Source: Mycoplasma sp. 1018B
Lineage (GTDB): Bacteria; Bacillota_I; Bacilli_A; Mycoplasmatales; Metamycoplasmataceae
Assembly: GCF_024582675.1 (NCBI RefSeq)
Contig: NZ_CP102084.1
Span: 310,001 to 374,000 of the forward strand
Length of the DNA: 64,000 bases
Direction of reading: 5' to 3'
This document shows, one piece after another, positions 9,905-25,251 of this stretch (its first letter is position 1; every line of letters starts with the position of its first letter). The notes under the pieces were generated by a model. That model was not told where the DNA came from and searched no databases. It saw only the letters and a list, made by a program, of their open reading frames with translations. The translations under genes were made by a program, and so were the position numbers.

Positions 9905-9940
9905 ATAAAAATGTAGTATGTATACTACATTATTTTTTTA
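9905..9940 (-). terminator. Hairpin ending the 9941-10600 lipoprotein gene
   Basis: ATGTAGTA and TACTACAT form an 8-bp stem with a TGTA loop and A/T runs on both sides. It lies just past the lipoprotein stop. Confidence 0.65.
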
Positions 9941-10600
9941 TTATGCACCAAAAGCATCATAATCGCTTTTGTATTCTTCTTTAGTTGTTAAATTATATTT
10001 ATAAGCTCTTTCAATTGCTAAAATATTTTCACTTATCATTTGACCTTCACTATTTTCAAGTGAAAAGTGTAAGTGATCAGCTCCATAACGAATGATTTTA
10101 AAATAATCTTGTAATTTTAAAAGTTCAGTTTGTTTTCAATATCTAGGATTATCTTTTCAAAAAATTTGTAGTTTTAAAAATACTCCTTCAGGTCTTTCAA
10201 CATTAGCAACATATTTATAATCTATATTTTGATTTAATTTGTCATCATTAAATTTAAATTTTATCAATTTACGTGCGATTAAATATTCAGCAGTAAATTG
10301 TCTTAAATTAAAATTTAAAACTTGAGGAATTTTATTTATTTGTTCATTTATAACTTGATTATCACGATTTAATAATTTATTTTCTTTAGCTAAATTTTTA
10401 ATTTCTTGAATTTCTTTTTCGATTTGCTTTTGATCTAAAAATAAAGTAAAAGCTTTATTATTAATAGGGCTTTCATAATCGTTTTTAAAATTATTATAAT
10501 TATAATTTTGATTAGTATCTTTACAGCTTGCAGCAAGAACAATTGGTAAAGTCGAACAACTTGATAAAAGTAGTAAATTTCAATATTTTTTTATTTTCAT
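9941..10600 (-). CDS. Lipoprotein, function unknown
   Basis: A 219-residue protein with a basic start (MKIKKYW), a hydrophobic helix and the lipobox LPIVLAASC, so it is a lipid-anchored surface protein. The body is mostly charged with a predicted helical stretch (IEKEIQEIKNLAKENK) and ends in a Tyr/Asp-rich tail. No known domain was recognised. An AAGGA ribosome site precedes ATG. It lies downstream of tmcAL on the same strand, 36 bases away. Confidence 0.75.
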
Positions 10601-10636
10601 TCTAATTCCTTATTATTTATTTTTTACGCATTTATT

Positions 10637-11551
10637 TTATAAAAAATAATGTTTTTTTCATTGTTTAGTAGCTATTCAAGCAATGATTCTTAATATGCGT
10701 GATTTAGTATAACGCTTAGATGTAGTTTTGTTTAAAAAAGAATTCAAATCTTGTTCACTCACGTGTTTTAAAAGTAAATTTTCTATACCTTCATTTATAA
10801 CATTTAGTTTAATTATTTTATTTCAATATTTTTTATTTTGAATATTTTGTTGAAATTTTTTATACATTTTTTGGTTAAAATCTTGATATTTAATTTTTTT
10901 AATAGGTGAATATTTATTTAAAGTTTGATTATTTTGTATTAAAGTTCTCAAATAAGAAGCTGAAGCATAATTTGTTTGAGGTTCCAAAGAATGAAAAGCA
11001 ATATTACGCTTTATTGTGTAAACTTTAATTCGATAATTTTTATTAACAATTTCTTTAATGTATTCAAAACCTAAAATATCATTTGGTTGTAAATAATTTT
11101 TGCCACTTAAATCTTTTAATGCCAAAGCATAAGCTTTAGGATATGCTAATTTTTCAATTTTTGAGTAATATTTGATTTTTTTATTTAATTGTTCTTGATT
11201 ATTTTTGATTAATTTAGCTAAATAAAACATTTCTTCACAATCATTACTTTCAGAACCAAAAACTAATTTATCAATTTTGACTTTAACTAATTTTTTAAGT
11301 GCATTTTGAGCGAAAATATGTGCTGCTTGAACCGTTTCTCTAAATTTAAGCTTAATTATTTTATTAACACCATATTTTTTAGCTAAATGTTTTCTTTTTC
11401 TATATGATAGAACTATTCTTTCTCCACGCTGGGAATATTTATAGCTCATGATGATTGTAATTTTTTCATTAGGAAATTTTTCTTTAATTCAATTTAATTG
11501 TCTAATATGACCGTTATGAAAAGGATTATATTCTACTACTATTCCAATCAT
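10637..11551 (-). CDS. tmcAL: tRNA(Met) cytidine acetate ligase
   Basis: TmcAL makes N4-acetylcytidine at the wobble base of elongator tRNA-Met using acetate and ATP. The start MIGIVVEYNPFHNGH carries the nucleotidyltransferase HxGH motif, followed by the QRGE segment and the KLVFGSESND region typical of the YlbM/UPF0348 family. At 304 residues it is shorter than the roughly 390-400 of bacilli, as in other reduced genomes. Start ATG (11551) precedes the motif directly. Three TGA tryptophans lie in the C-terminal part. Confidence 0.85.
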
Positions 11552-11607
11552 TTTTTACCTCAAAAATCTTGAAAAAAATAATTTTAAGTTATAATATTAA
11601 TATATTT

Positions 11608-11691
11608 GCCCAAGTGGTGGAATGGTAGACACCGTAGACTCAAAATCTACTGCAGAAATGCGTGCAGGTTCAAGTCCTGTCTTGGGTACCA
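11608..11691 (+). tRNA. tRNA-Leu (CAA)
   Basis: A cloverleaf with acceptor GCCCAAG/CTTGGGT, anticodon arm GTAGA-CTCAAAA-TCTAC (anticodon CAA), a long class II variable arm, T-arm GCAGGTTCAAGTCCTGT and an encoded CCA. Confidence 0.95.
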
Positions 11692-11707
11692 TATATTTTT
11701 AATACCG

Positions 11708-11732
11708 CCTAACAATTTTGTTAGGTTTTTTA
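11708..11732 (+). terminator. Terminator after tRNA-Leu(CAA)
   Basis: Stem CCTAACA/TGTTAGG with an ATTT loop and a following T run. Confidence 0.85.
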
Positions 11733-11825
11733 TTTCAATTTATTTAATTTAATTAATTTATAATTAATTATAATTAAAAATAAAATATAAACTTGAATTA
11801 TTTAGTATCTTAAAAGGAGAAAATT

Positions 11826-14800
11826 ATGATCAATAAAAAAAACTTAAAAAAGAAAATAGTTTTTAATAGTGTAATTGGTACTAGTGCTATTTTACCTTTT
11901 ATTTTTTTAAGTGTTAATACTCAATTATCACAATCGACTGTTTTTAATGAAACTAACACAATTGATAATAATACTTTACAAACTAAATATCCAAATGAGA
12001 GAATTTGAACTACCAAATATTTTGTTAACTCTAATAATTTGAATAACAATTTGGCAACTGATAATAATTTATTTAAAAAAGATTTAAATCTTTATAAAGT
12101 AACATATAACAATAATAATGCAATAACCACAGAAGTTAATAATGCGTCTCAAATTAGTGATATTTGAAAAAATCCAGGACAAAATAATAATTTATTTTTG
12201 ACACAATTTCAATTTGGTAATTCAAGTAGTTCATTAGATAATTTTCAAAGATGATATCAAGGAGCTATTTATATTTCCAAAGATTTACTTTTTAGTAATC
12301 AAATAACTTTTGAATTATTTAGAAGAGAAAATAATCGTAATGTAGGTGTAGGTCAAACTATTGGTTTAAGACCAGTAACAAGCGGTTCAAATATTAATGT
12401 TACAAAGCAAATGTTTAGTAATTCAAAAACACCAAGTAATCGAAGAACTTTAGCTAATTTTAATATTTATGAACCCTTTGAATATGGCGGAGATTTTGAT
12501 CCTGAAGGTTCTGAAAGAACGGGTAAAATTGTTAGTTTAAAATATATACCTCTTTATGATGGAGCAAAAAATAATAGTAAATTTAATAGTGATAGAGTTG
12601 CTGATGCATTAATTACTAATTCATTTAAAAATGCCACTAGAGAAATTGATTATGGAATTGCAAATCGTTATTTAAGTTTACCTATTAATACATCTTGATC
12701 AAATTTAAATTATCATCCTAATTACAAAACCACTAAAGATGCTCTAAAAAATAATTTAGGTGCAGTGATTTTTTTTGAAGCTCGTTCGGCAGTTAATTCT
12801 GGCGTTGCTCCTTTTTTAAATGTTGTTTTCCAAGTTAATCAACACAATAAAAATAATTCTAATTATCAACATGGTTATGAATCTTTTTTAGGTATTGGTT
12901 TAAATAGACCTAATGCTAATAATAACACTCAAGCTCAAGTAGGTTTTGTAGCTCATAGTTTTAAAAACTATACAAATAAAATTAATGTTATTACAACTGA
13001 ATCAGTAGATCAAAATACAATTAATTTAATTAAAAAATATAAAATTGATCAAAAAGAAAATTTACTCTTTCCTAAAAATTCAATGTACGTTTATAAAAAT
13101 AACACTAATAGTGATAATGCTAATAGAGTTTTTGATATTAAAAAGAATAATTTTAATCAAAATGCTAAAATCGATTATACTTATAAAACTAAAACATCTT
13201 ATGTTTTCAATGATATTGAACAAAGAATTCAAGATTATAAAATTCATATTTCCAATTACGATACTAAACTTTGAAAATATACTGTCAATGATTCAAATAA
13301 TCATAATTTCATTAATTCTAAAACCTTAGGAGAATATAGAACTAACTGAGGTCAAGTTGATATTACTTGAGATTTAACAGATCGAGCTAAATTAGATAAA
13401 ATTTTAGAAGCTCAAGAGTGATTAACAAGAGCTCAAAAAACACAAATTAAAAGAGAATATGCACGAGATTTTGCAAATAATAATGCAGTTAATTTAAAAA
13501 ATAATCCTTCTAAAAATTTAAATCAATGAATTAGTTACATTGAAGAAAATAATACTAATCAACAAATATTTGAACAAGAATATTGAAAATTATTCAATCG
13601 TATTTTTGATGGTTCAGCAGTTGATACTAACAATACTTTATTAAATTGAGTAAGTCAAAGAGCAAATTTTATTTATTGAGATGATGAAAATAACAAATTG
13701 ACTGCTTTGTATTTACTTTTGAATAATTTAAAATATGCTGCTTTTAGATCTAATTTTAATCAAAACAGTAATGATTATTTAGTTAGAACACTTAATAATG
13801 AAAATGATTACAAAGATTTAACTTATATTAAAAATCAAATTAGTGAATTGCAAAAAATTAATAAGTTAACTTTTAATGGTTATGCTAACATTAAAAAAAT
13901 TTATGATAATCTTAATACTTTAGATATTATTCAAGAGCAAACTAATAATCATTACAATCGTCAACAAGTTTATAGTTTTTTAAAAAATGAAATTATTCAA
14001 CTTTCAACCCAATTAGTTACTGCTCCTACAACACAAAGCTATAATGAAGGTCAATTAAAAACTTTTATTACTTATTGAAATGCTAACAAAATTACTCCTT
14101 TAAAAATAATTGAACAAGCTACAATAAGAAAAAATAAACTATATCAAGCTATTAAAACTTTAATTAATCAAATCAATCAAATTGAAAAAACTATTTATTT
14201 TACTGGTGGTAAAGATTTTACTAATTGAGAAGGTTATAAATATCGTTCAACTTATCAAACTAATAAAAATAATTTAGTTAATACTTTTAGAGAATTTCAA
14301 GGCTCAAATCAAACACTAAATACTAATTTATTTAAAAATAAAGAAGAATTAATTAAAAACAATGATCTTTTAGATTATCAAAATGTCAATAATAACACTT
14401 TATTAGCAAGAAAATATAAAGAATTAGTTAATAAAACTTTAGAATCTTTATCAAATATTTTTGCTAACGGTGCAGATTTAGCAGCATGAATTAATCAAAA
14501 TTGATATTTAACTGAAGAACAAAAGCAAAATTTATTATTTAAAAATACCTTCATGCATTCTTTAAAATCAAACAAAGATTTTAAAATTAATAATCATTTA
14601 ATAAGTTTAAATAATTATAGTTTAGATACTAATAATAATTTTAGTCTTATTGATAAAACTAATGAAGTTGATCAAGCATTAGCTAATTTTGCTAGTGTAG
14701 TTTTTAGCATGACAATTGATAATTGAGTTAATAGAATTAATAAGGAATTAACTAATTTAACTCTAGCAACAAAAAATAATATTATCGCCGATATAAGAGA

Positions 14801-17800
14801 TATTATTAATCAAGAAAAAGATATTGTTAAAAAAAGTGATCAAGAAGCTAAAAAACTTTTTGAGCAAGCTAAATTAATTGATCAAGAACAACAAAGAATT
14901 AATCAATTAGTACAAAATTATCAAAATAATCAAAGCAATACATACTCTTTTGATTATAGTGATAAAGCAATAGGAACTAATAGAGTTATTTTAGATCAAG
15001 TTACTTATAATTTGAATAATTTAGAAGACGTTACAATTGAAAAAATTAGTATTACTGATCGTACTGAAACAACAATTAAAATTATTTATCGTTTAATTTC
15101 AACTAAAAAACTAACTTATAATAATGAACAAATCAAAACACCAATAGCTTCTAATACTTTAACTTCCAAAGTTATAAGTAATTTTGCTAATAAACAAGAT
15201 AGTGAACGTTATGTTAATCGTATTGATTTACATAGCAAAGCAAGTAAAATTATTTTAGAATATCAAGATAATTTAGCTAATATCACACCTGATGAATTAA
15301 ATACAAGTAAAATTATTTTTAAAATTAAAAACGATAAAAATCAACTTGTAGATTTAGCTAGTGAAAAAATGCTTGTAAGAAATATTATCATTAACACACC
15401 AACGCATAATGATTTAATTAATGGTAATGTTTTTATTAATTATACTTTAGAAGAAATTAATAATCCTACTAATAGTTATTTAGTTAATGCAAATAATTTT
15501 GAACAAAACGCTACAGAAGAAGAATTAAAAACTATTAGATTAAATAATTTAAAAACAGAAATTAAACGTTTAAATGAAGCTATAACAAATAATCAAGTTT
15601 TTAAAAATATTGAAAATATCAATAATCTTAATTCTAGAAAAGCATCTAGTGTAACTAATGAAGAAATTAAATTTTTAGATGTAGTGCCATTAAATACTTT
15701 TGCTAAATTAATTTTGACTAAATTAGAAGCTGATGATAATAAAGCCACTTTAAAAATTATTTACAAACTTGAATCAACTAAGTTAAATGTTAATAAAAAT
15801 ACTTATTCTACTCAAACTAATGAAATTATTGTTAGAGGTTTTTTAAGTAATTTAGATGTTATCAAACAAGAAGCTAAGTTAAAATTACAAACTTATAATA
15901 ATTTAACAACTGATAATAATACTTTTTTTACTTTATCTATTGATTTAGCTAATAATGAAGAAGAAATTAAAACAATTGTTTTAAATGCTTTAAGACAAAA
16001 TTTCAAAAATAGTTTAATTAAACAATATGAAAATTTAAATACAAAACAATTATCTAATTTAAATAATGAATTAGATCAAGCATTAACTGAAGATCAAATG
16101 AATCAAATTGCACAAAATTATTTTATTCTTGATCAAGAAATGCAAACTTTAAAAATAACTTTTGAACAAGTTAATCAAGCTTTATTTAATTTAAAAGAAC
16201 AAACTATTTATACTTATGCTTCTTTAAATTTAAAAGAACAATTAGAACAAGCTTTAACAAAAACACAAAATTTATTAGTTTCAAATACTAATGATGGTTT
16301 AACTGATAATTCATTAAATATTTTACTTAGAGATCCAATTAATTCACTAGAAAATCTTTTTGCACAATTAGATCATGAAAAGAATTTTTACGCTTTTAAA
16401 ATTGATAATTATTTATATTTAAGCGCCGAAGAAAAACAACTTTTTAAAAGAACTATATTAAATATTAATTTGCTTACTAATAAAAATAATGCTAGTTCTT
16501 TAATTAAAGCTTTAGTACAAAGAGCAGAAAAAACCAACAGTGATAAAGCTTTAATTTACAATAATTTTAGAATTACTTACTCATTTTTAAATCAAGCTCA
16601 ATTTATTAAATATCGAGAATTAATTAAAAATACTAGATTTAATCAAATTAATAAACAAATAATTGAAATTGTGCAAAATTTAAATTCACAAATGCAAACA
16701 TTAAGTAATAAAGTAACTTATTATAAACAATTAATTTTAACTAATGATAATAAATATAAACAAGCTTCAAATCAAATTAATTTGAATAATGTTTTAAATA
16801 AAGCTACTAATTTATTAACTTCTACTACTTTATTAGGTAATGAAACAGATTTCAACTTAGCAACTTTAATAGCAGATAAAAACACTATTAATTCAATTGA
16901 CAATATTTATGAGAATTTAAATGGTTATAATGTTAATGAAATTAACCATATCAATAAACAAATTTGATTAAGTTCTCAAGAAAAAAGATTATTAATAGAA
17001 AAAGTAAATAATTTAAATTTACTTGATGAACTTTATTTAAATAATTTAGCTCAAATTTTTAGTGAAACTTTAGATCTTAATAAAAATAAAGAAAATTATT
17101 TTAACACTTTAAAAACGCAAAATATTTATTTAAATAATGTTTATTTGAACGTTTTAGAAAAAGATATAATTTCTACTTCTTTTGAAGAAAAAAATAACCT
17201 TGAAACTAAATATAATCAAATTAATCAACTTTTAGAAACTTTAAATAATTTAATTTTAGAGCAATTAAAAAAACTTGTACAAGATGAAAATTTAAATGAT
17301 ATTCAAACAAAGCAAGAAAAAAATTGAGAAAACTATTTGTATGCCGATTTTGATCTTAAATTAACTTATGAAGAAACATTAGAACAAGCTCTTAAACTTT
17401 TAAATAAAAATAATGGTTCTAATTTAGATAAAGAACAAATAAATAATTTAATAGAAAATTTAAAAACTAAATTTAATCAATTTAATACAACTAATACTAA
17501 TAAAAATTTAGATACTATATTAAATAATTTAAAAAATTTTGATGCAAATCAAAAATCACAAATTAAAAATCTTATTGAATCAAAAACTAATAAAGCTCAA
17601 AAAGATCAAACTTTAAGAATTATTTTTAACTATGATAAATATTTAGATCAAACTAAATCATTACTTGAAGAATTAAGTAATGTCAAAAATCAAGATATTT
17701 ATTTACAAGATAACGCAGTAAATCAAAATAATTTTAATAATAGTTATTCGCAGCTACAAAATGCATTGCAAATTAGTAATACTTTAGATTTTACTAATTT

Positions 17801-20800
17801 AACTGATAATCAAATTGATCAAAATTTGGCCCAATTAATTACCAATTTTAATGATTTAAAAACTAAATTTAATCTTTTAAATGGTTTACAATTGCAATTA
17901 ATTCAAGATTTAGAAAAGTTTTCATTTTTAAATTTAGCTAATAAAAACGAATTAAAATTACAAATTAATAATTTAAAGAAAAATCTTGAACAAACTGATA
18001 AAGATAGTATTTATCAACAAGCTTATCAATATAGTAAAAACAATGTTTTAACACAATTGAATGATAACAACAATAGTTCTTTTTTAGCCACAGCAGAAAA
18101 AACAACTTTTATTGAACAAATTAATCAAAGTAATTATGATTTAAATCAAAAAATTTATGATCAAAAATTAGTTGATATTTTGCAAACTTTTATTAACCAA
18201 AATCATCAAAAATCACTCTTTAGTAGTCAAATTAATAATTTACTAAATGAATTAAATTCTACTCAAAAAAACTTTTATATAAATGAAATAAAAAATAATG
18301 CTTTAAATATGAGTGAATCATTATATGAAAGTGCTAAAAAATTAAATGAGCAAATGATTAATTTGAAAAAATTAATATTAGCACACTTAAGTCATTTAAC
18401 TCAAAAAGAAATTTTTGATATTAATAGTAAAGAAAATAAAATTAATCGTAATTACTTATATGCTAATGAAACTATTAAATTAGAATATGATACTAATTTA
18501 AATAATGCTATTTTGGTTTTTGATACTAGTCAAAATATAAATTGAACTTCAGTAGAAATAGAAAATATTATTCAAAATTTAAATAATGCTTTTAATGCTT
18601 TAAATACTAATGCAAACAATCAACAATTACTTGATACTATTAATGAGTTGATGAATTTTGATCGTCAAGCTAAAGATCAATTAATCGTTAATCTTTTAAG
18701 GGAAAACGAAGAGCAAAGAGCACTTTATGTATCAAATTTAAAAAATTTAGATCTTTTGATTACTCAAGCAAATAATTTAATTAATTTATCTAATGAAATT
18801 AAAGAAAGTCAAATTTTTCAAACAGATACAAAAGAAAATCAAAATTCTTTATTAGAAACTCAAAAGAATTTAATAACTTTAAAAAACAGTTTTATTACTT
18901 TTGATATAACTACTTTGACTAAAGATAAAACTCTTGATTTAATAAATGATTTTGAAACTAAAATAAAAGCTCTTAATAATGCTAACAATTTATTAGATGG
19001 GCAAAGAGGAGAAATTAAAAATATTATTGAAGGTTTTTATTTATTAACTAGAGAGCAAAAAAATAATTTAAAAGAAGATGTTAATAAATTAAGTAAAGAA
19101 CCAACACAACAAGAGAAAAATAATATTTTTGATGTAGCACAATCTTTTGTTAAAGTTAATGCAATTAATCAGTTAATTAAAAATAATTTATTAAATGCAC
19201 AAGAAATTAATTTATTTGTCAATCAAATTAATCAAGCAACAATTGATCTTTCTAAAAATGTAGGAGCGGATCAAACTTTTGCAAGTATTTTACAAGAAGC
19301 TCAGGAATTAAATAATCAAAAACATTTAATAATTGAAGAAATAGGATTATACGCTCATTTAAATAATGCTCATAAAGAATATTTTGCTTTACAATTAAGA
19401 AATCAAAATTTAGACAAAATAGAACAAATTAAAGCTAATGCTTATAATTTAAGTCAAAAGTTAATAAGCTTGGAAAATCTTTTAAAACAACAAATGAGTC
19501 TTTTAGCTCAAGAAGATGTTAGTGATATATTTAAAAATATTAATAAAATTTATATTAACTATCGTTTAGCTACTAACGAAAATAGAAATAATTATGATAA
19601 TGTTTATTTAAATGCTTTAAGTTTTTTAGATGTAAATAATATAAATAATTTTACAATCTTACAAGTTGAACAAATAATTAATGATTTAACTTATAGTTTT
19701 GCTCAATTAGATGGTCAAAACAACTTAGATAATGCTTTAATTAACCTTAATAATTTAAATTTAAATCAAAATCAAACTCAAAAAATAAATAATTTAATGA
19801 CTCAAGCTTTAAATTATGATACTTTAATTAAAATTTCTTTATTAATTTCTAATTACAAAAATAATTTAACTTCTTTAGCTAATTTACTTAATCAAGCTCA
19901 ATTAATTAAAAAAGAAGATATTTATTTATTAGATACAATAGAAAAAAGAAATAATTTTGATCAAATTATGCAAGATTCGCAAGTTAAATTAATTGAGTGA
20001 ACAAATGATGATTTTGCTAATATAAATTATCAAAATTTTGAACACATAGTTATAAATACTAACGAACAAAAAGAAAATTTAGAACATGTAATATTAACTT
20101 TAGATGGAATTAGAAACAATTTAAGAGTTAAAATTCATAATATGATTAATTTACAAGCAAGAGAAATTTTACTTTTAGAAAATAAAATTAATTTGCTTGA
20201 TTATAAACCCTTAAATATTGAAATAAATAATCTCTTATACGAAGCTTTTGAAAGAGCAAAATCTAATGCTCAAACTGAAATAGGGCGTTTAAATAATGTT
20301 AATGAAAGTGAAAAAAGTAATTATTTAAGCCAAATTAGAAAATTAGTATTTAATTTTGAACAAATTGATGAACCAATTGATTTAGCTATTGATAATTTAT
20401 TAAAAGAAATTAAAAAACTTGATGAAACTAAAAATAACTTAATTACTTTATTAAATCAAATGCAAGCTTTAAATAATGCACAAAAAAATAGCTTTATTAA
20501 TGATATTAAATCTTCTTTAAATGCTGAATTAACCAATTTAAATAGTGAGATTATTAATTTAAATAATGCAATGCAAAATTATAAAAACATTGCAACAATA
20601 AGTCAAAGTGATATTAATTTTGATCAAGCTTCAGATATTAATAAATATGCATATTTAAGTGCTCTCAATGAAAGAAATGAAATTATTAATTATCAAAATG
20701 GTTGAAATATTTCTTTAACATTATTAAATGAAAAAATTGAACAATTTAATAATGTTATTAAACAACTTGATGGTTTGCAAAGATTAAATAATGTACAAGA

Positions 20801-23686
20801 AAAAATAAAATCAAAAGTAAAAGCTAAAGAATTTAACAATTTAACTCAACAACAAATTGATGCAGCTTTAAATTTAATTGATAATCAAAAGACAATTAAT
20901 AATGTATATCATGTAGAAGCTTCTTTAAATTTATTAAATACTAATTTAAACGATTTAAATACTTATATTAATAATAGTAATGTTATTACTCAAGATTTAA
21001 ACTATACAGGTTCTGAAGTATCTTTAAAATTGGCTTATGATAATGCTTTAAATGAAGCTAAAACATTATTAGCAAACTTTAACAAAAAATATTCTTTAGC
21101 AAATGATATTTTAGATAATACTAAAGTGCAACAAACAATTGCAAATTTAGCCCAAGTAATTAATAATTTAAATGGTAAAGAAAATATTTTAGAAGTAAGA
21201 AAAGAAGCAATTAATAAAGTTAATAATTTTATTAATTTAAATAATGCCCAAAAACAAGGTTTAATTACTGAAATTGATAAAATCGTTACTCCAGAATTAG
21301 TAAGAGAAAAAGCTCTTATTGGCGAAGAAATAGATAAAATAATGTTTAATTTTAGTCAAAGAATTCAACAAGTAAAATTATTATTAGAAAGTGCTAATTA
21401 TTTAAATGCTTCAAGTGATAAAAAAACTAATTTTGAAGCTTTATTCAATCAAACGAATAATTTAATTAATAAGGAATTGGGTTCAAATCTTACAAATCAT
21501 CAAACTTTAAATTCATTATTAAATGATTTAAATTTAGCAATTGAAGATTTAGATGGTAATTTAACTTTAAAAACTAAAGAAAAAGAAATTATAAGTAAAA
21601 TTGATTCCTTAGAACATTTAAATAATAATCAAAAAAATCAACTAAAAATAATCTTAGCAACATATAGTATTACTAGTCAAATGAACACTTTATTTAATCA
21701 AGCTCAATTAAGAAATAATTTAATGATGCGTATTAAACGTACTTTTAATGCAATTAATAGAGAATTAAATAATACTAATAATTTTTCTTATACTCAAGCA
21801 AGCGAAAATATTAAAAATCGTTTTGATCAAGCTAGAAATACTTATCAAGAATTAATTAAAGAAAATGGTCTAAATTATGATGAAAAACAAATTGTGCGTT
21901 TAGAACAAGAATTATTATTAACCTTTACTAATTTAGATGGAAATTTAAATTGAGCTTTAATTAAACAAATTTTAATAGATGAAATTAATGATGAACATTT
22001 ATTATTAAGTGAAGATAAAGAATTATTAATTAATCAAGTTGAACAATTAGATGTTAATGTTAATAACGCACAAAAAGAAGAATTTGAAAATTTAAGAAAA
22101 ATTTTTAATCATTTAAGAGATAAAAAGATTTTAATGTTAACTATAAGAGAAAATAAAATTTTAGATATTGATGAACAAAATTCATTAATTGAAAATGTTT
22201 TAACTATTGTTGCTGATGATTTAGATAATTTAAAAAATAATAAAAATTTATTTGTGCAAAGTAAAACTAATTTATTACAAAAAATTGATTTTATTGCTTT
22301 ATTCAAAACTGAGTATTCAGCATTTTTAACTAATGAACAAAAAACAAAAATTATTAATTTTTTAACTAATTTAGATTTAACTAATAATTTATTTGGTCAA
22401 AAATTAAATAATGTTAAATTAGCTTTAAATGCTTTAAAAATTATTAATGAAAATAGCATTTTAAAAGAAGAAATAAAAAATACTTTTATTGAAAAAATAA
22501 GTTATTTAGAAATATCAAATAATTTATACAATCAAGAATTAAATAATCTTTTAACATTATTTAATCATATGCAAAATATTTATCAAAATCAACAATATAA
22601 CAATGATTTTAAAATTGAATATTTGAATTCAATTATGGAATTTGCTCTAAATGTAACTAGAGAAAAAATTATTCAAAATATTGAAAATCTTGAATTGCAC
22701 TTAATTTTAAAACAACAAATTAAAGAAAATAATTTAAATCAAACAAATAAAGATTCATTATTAAAAGAATGAAAAGAATTAAATTTTACTGATAATAATT
22801 ATAAAATTTTAAATAAATATTTAAAACGTAAATTAGATGAATTAGTAAATTTAGAAACAAAAAATAATTTAGATTTAAATATTATTTCAAAATTAAACAA
22901 TAATTTCTTAAATGTAAAAATTAATGATAATGAATATTTAAGCAAAATTAATTTTATTAATAATCAAATTATAGAATTAGATAAAATTTCACAATTAAAT
23001 TTAAATAATATTAATTTAGATCTTTTAATCAAAAAATTATTAATCTTAATGATGATAATGATTTAGAAAATAAAAGAGAAGAATTTAATAATTTAATTAC
23101 TCAAATTAATAAAATTAACACTTTAGATATTGCAAAACAACTTAAAGATAATTTTATTTTCAATGTTTTAAATAACGATTATGCAAAACTTGATACAGTT
23201 ATTGCTAATAATTTAATTAAAGAAGAAAAAATAGCAACTTTAAAACAAAATTCATTAATGCTTTTACAAGATACTAATTATGCTTTATTTGAACAATTAA
23301 TAAAAGAAATTTTAAATATTAATTCTTCTGCTACATCTTTTAGTTATTTAATTAGTCAAATTAATAATAAAATTAATGCTATTAATAATTTATTACAATC
23401 ATTAGAAGATTTAAAAATTAAAAATAATGAAAATCAAAGTGATATTGATTTAAAAGAACAAATTCAAGATGCGGAAATAAAATCAAAAGAAATTTTAAAA
23501 AATTTAAATTTATATAATAATGAACAAATTAATAAACAATTGACTTATAATCAAAATCTAATTGATAATAATCAAAATAATAGCAAATCTTGAATTTGAA
23601 TAACATGTGTTTCAATCGGAGTGCTTTTAACTCTAGGAGCATTAGGAATTTTCTTATATATTAAAAAGAAAAAAAGATTTTCATAA
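11826..23686 (+). CDS. Giant FIVAR/GA-repeat surface protein, frameshifted near the C-terminus
   Basis: The start MINKKNLKKK is followed by a hydrophobic signal segment after AAAGGAG. Residues about 30-480 form a unique Asn-rich head. Two beta-rich blocks at about 1040-1390 resemble mycoplasma lipoprotein-associated domains. From about residue 1400 long helical repeats follow, with recurring LDG or LNG ends and LNNAQKxxLxxxI signatures (about 2880, 3138, 3266), like the FIVAR and GA modules of staphylococcal Ebh and albumin-binding proteins. The last codons give a membrane helix (IWITCVSIGVLLTLG) and a basic tail. The frame is continuous to TAG at 23064-23066 (3746 residues). The tail lies in the -1 frame after an A6 run at about 23030, and one extra A would restore a protein of about 3953 residues. 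Probable role: host-protein binding or adhesion. Confidence 0.8.
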
Positions 23687-23689
23687 GTA

Positions 23690-23722
23690 ACAAAAAAAGA
23701 CAATACTTGTCTTTTTTTGTTT
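23690..23722 (+). terminator. Terminator of the giant gene
   Basis: A perfect 14-bp stem ACAAAAAAAGACAA/TTGTCTTTTTTTGT with a 3-base loop, then a T run. Confidence 0.9.
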
Positions 23723-23846
23723 TTTTATTTTAAAATCTGGTTTTTTCAGAAATTAAAATAATATAAAAAATAAAAGAAATCAAAAATAAAAATATTTTTT
23801 ATTTTTATGCAAAAAATTATTTTTTTTCATTATTTAGTTATTTATT

Positions 23847-23914
23847 TTAAGCATTAATTGTTATCTATTTAATAAATAATATAATTTAAATTGCTTAATT
23901 AAATATTAAGCATT
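23847..23914 (+). promoter_or_regulatory. TTAAGCATT repeats ahead of arcA
   Basis: Two direct copies of TTAAGCATT (23847-23855, 23906-23914) and an inverted AATTGCTTAA (23890-23899) lie in the arcA upstream region. They could be operator sites for the arginine operon; no regulator is visible in the window. Confidence 0.3.
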
Positions 23915-23939
23915 TGTAATCTTATTCTTCTATATTTAA

Positions 23940-25154
<1,215 letters not shown>

Positions 25155-25251
25155 TTAATATTTAATTTCTCCTTTTACATTTACTATATATTTTTAATTT
25201 ATTTTAAACTTAATCGATAAGATTAATTTAACTTTCAACGAAAGGAATATT

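Noticed and set aside
13045-13329. Second-frame open frame inside the giant gene
   Set aside because: It is a low-complexity Ile/Lys/Leu shadow of the Asn-rich reading frame.
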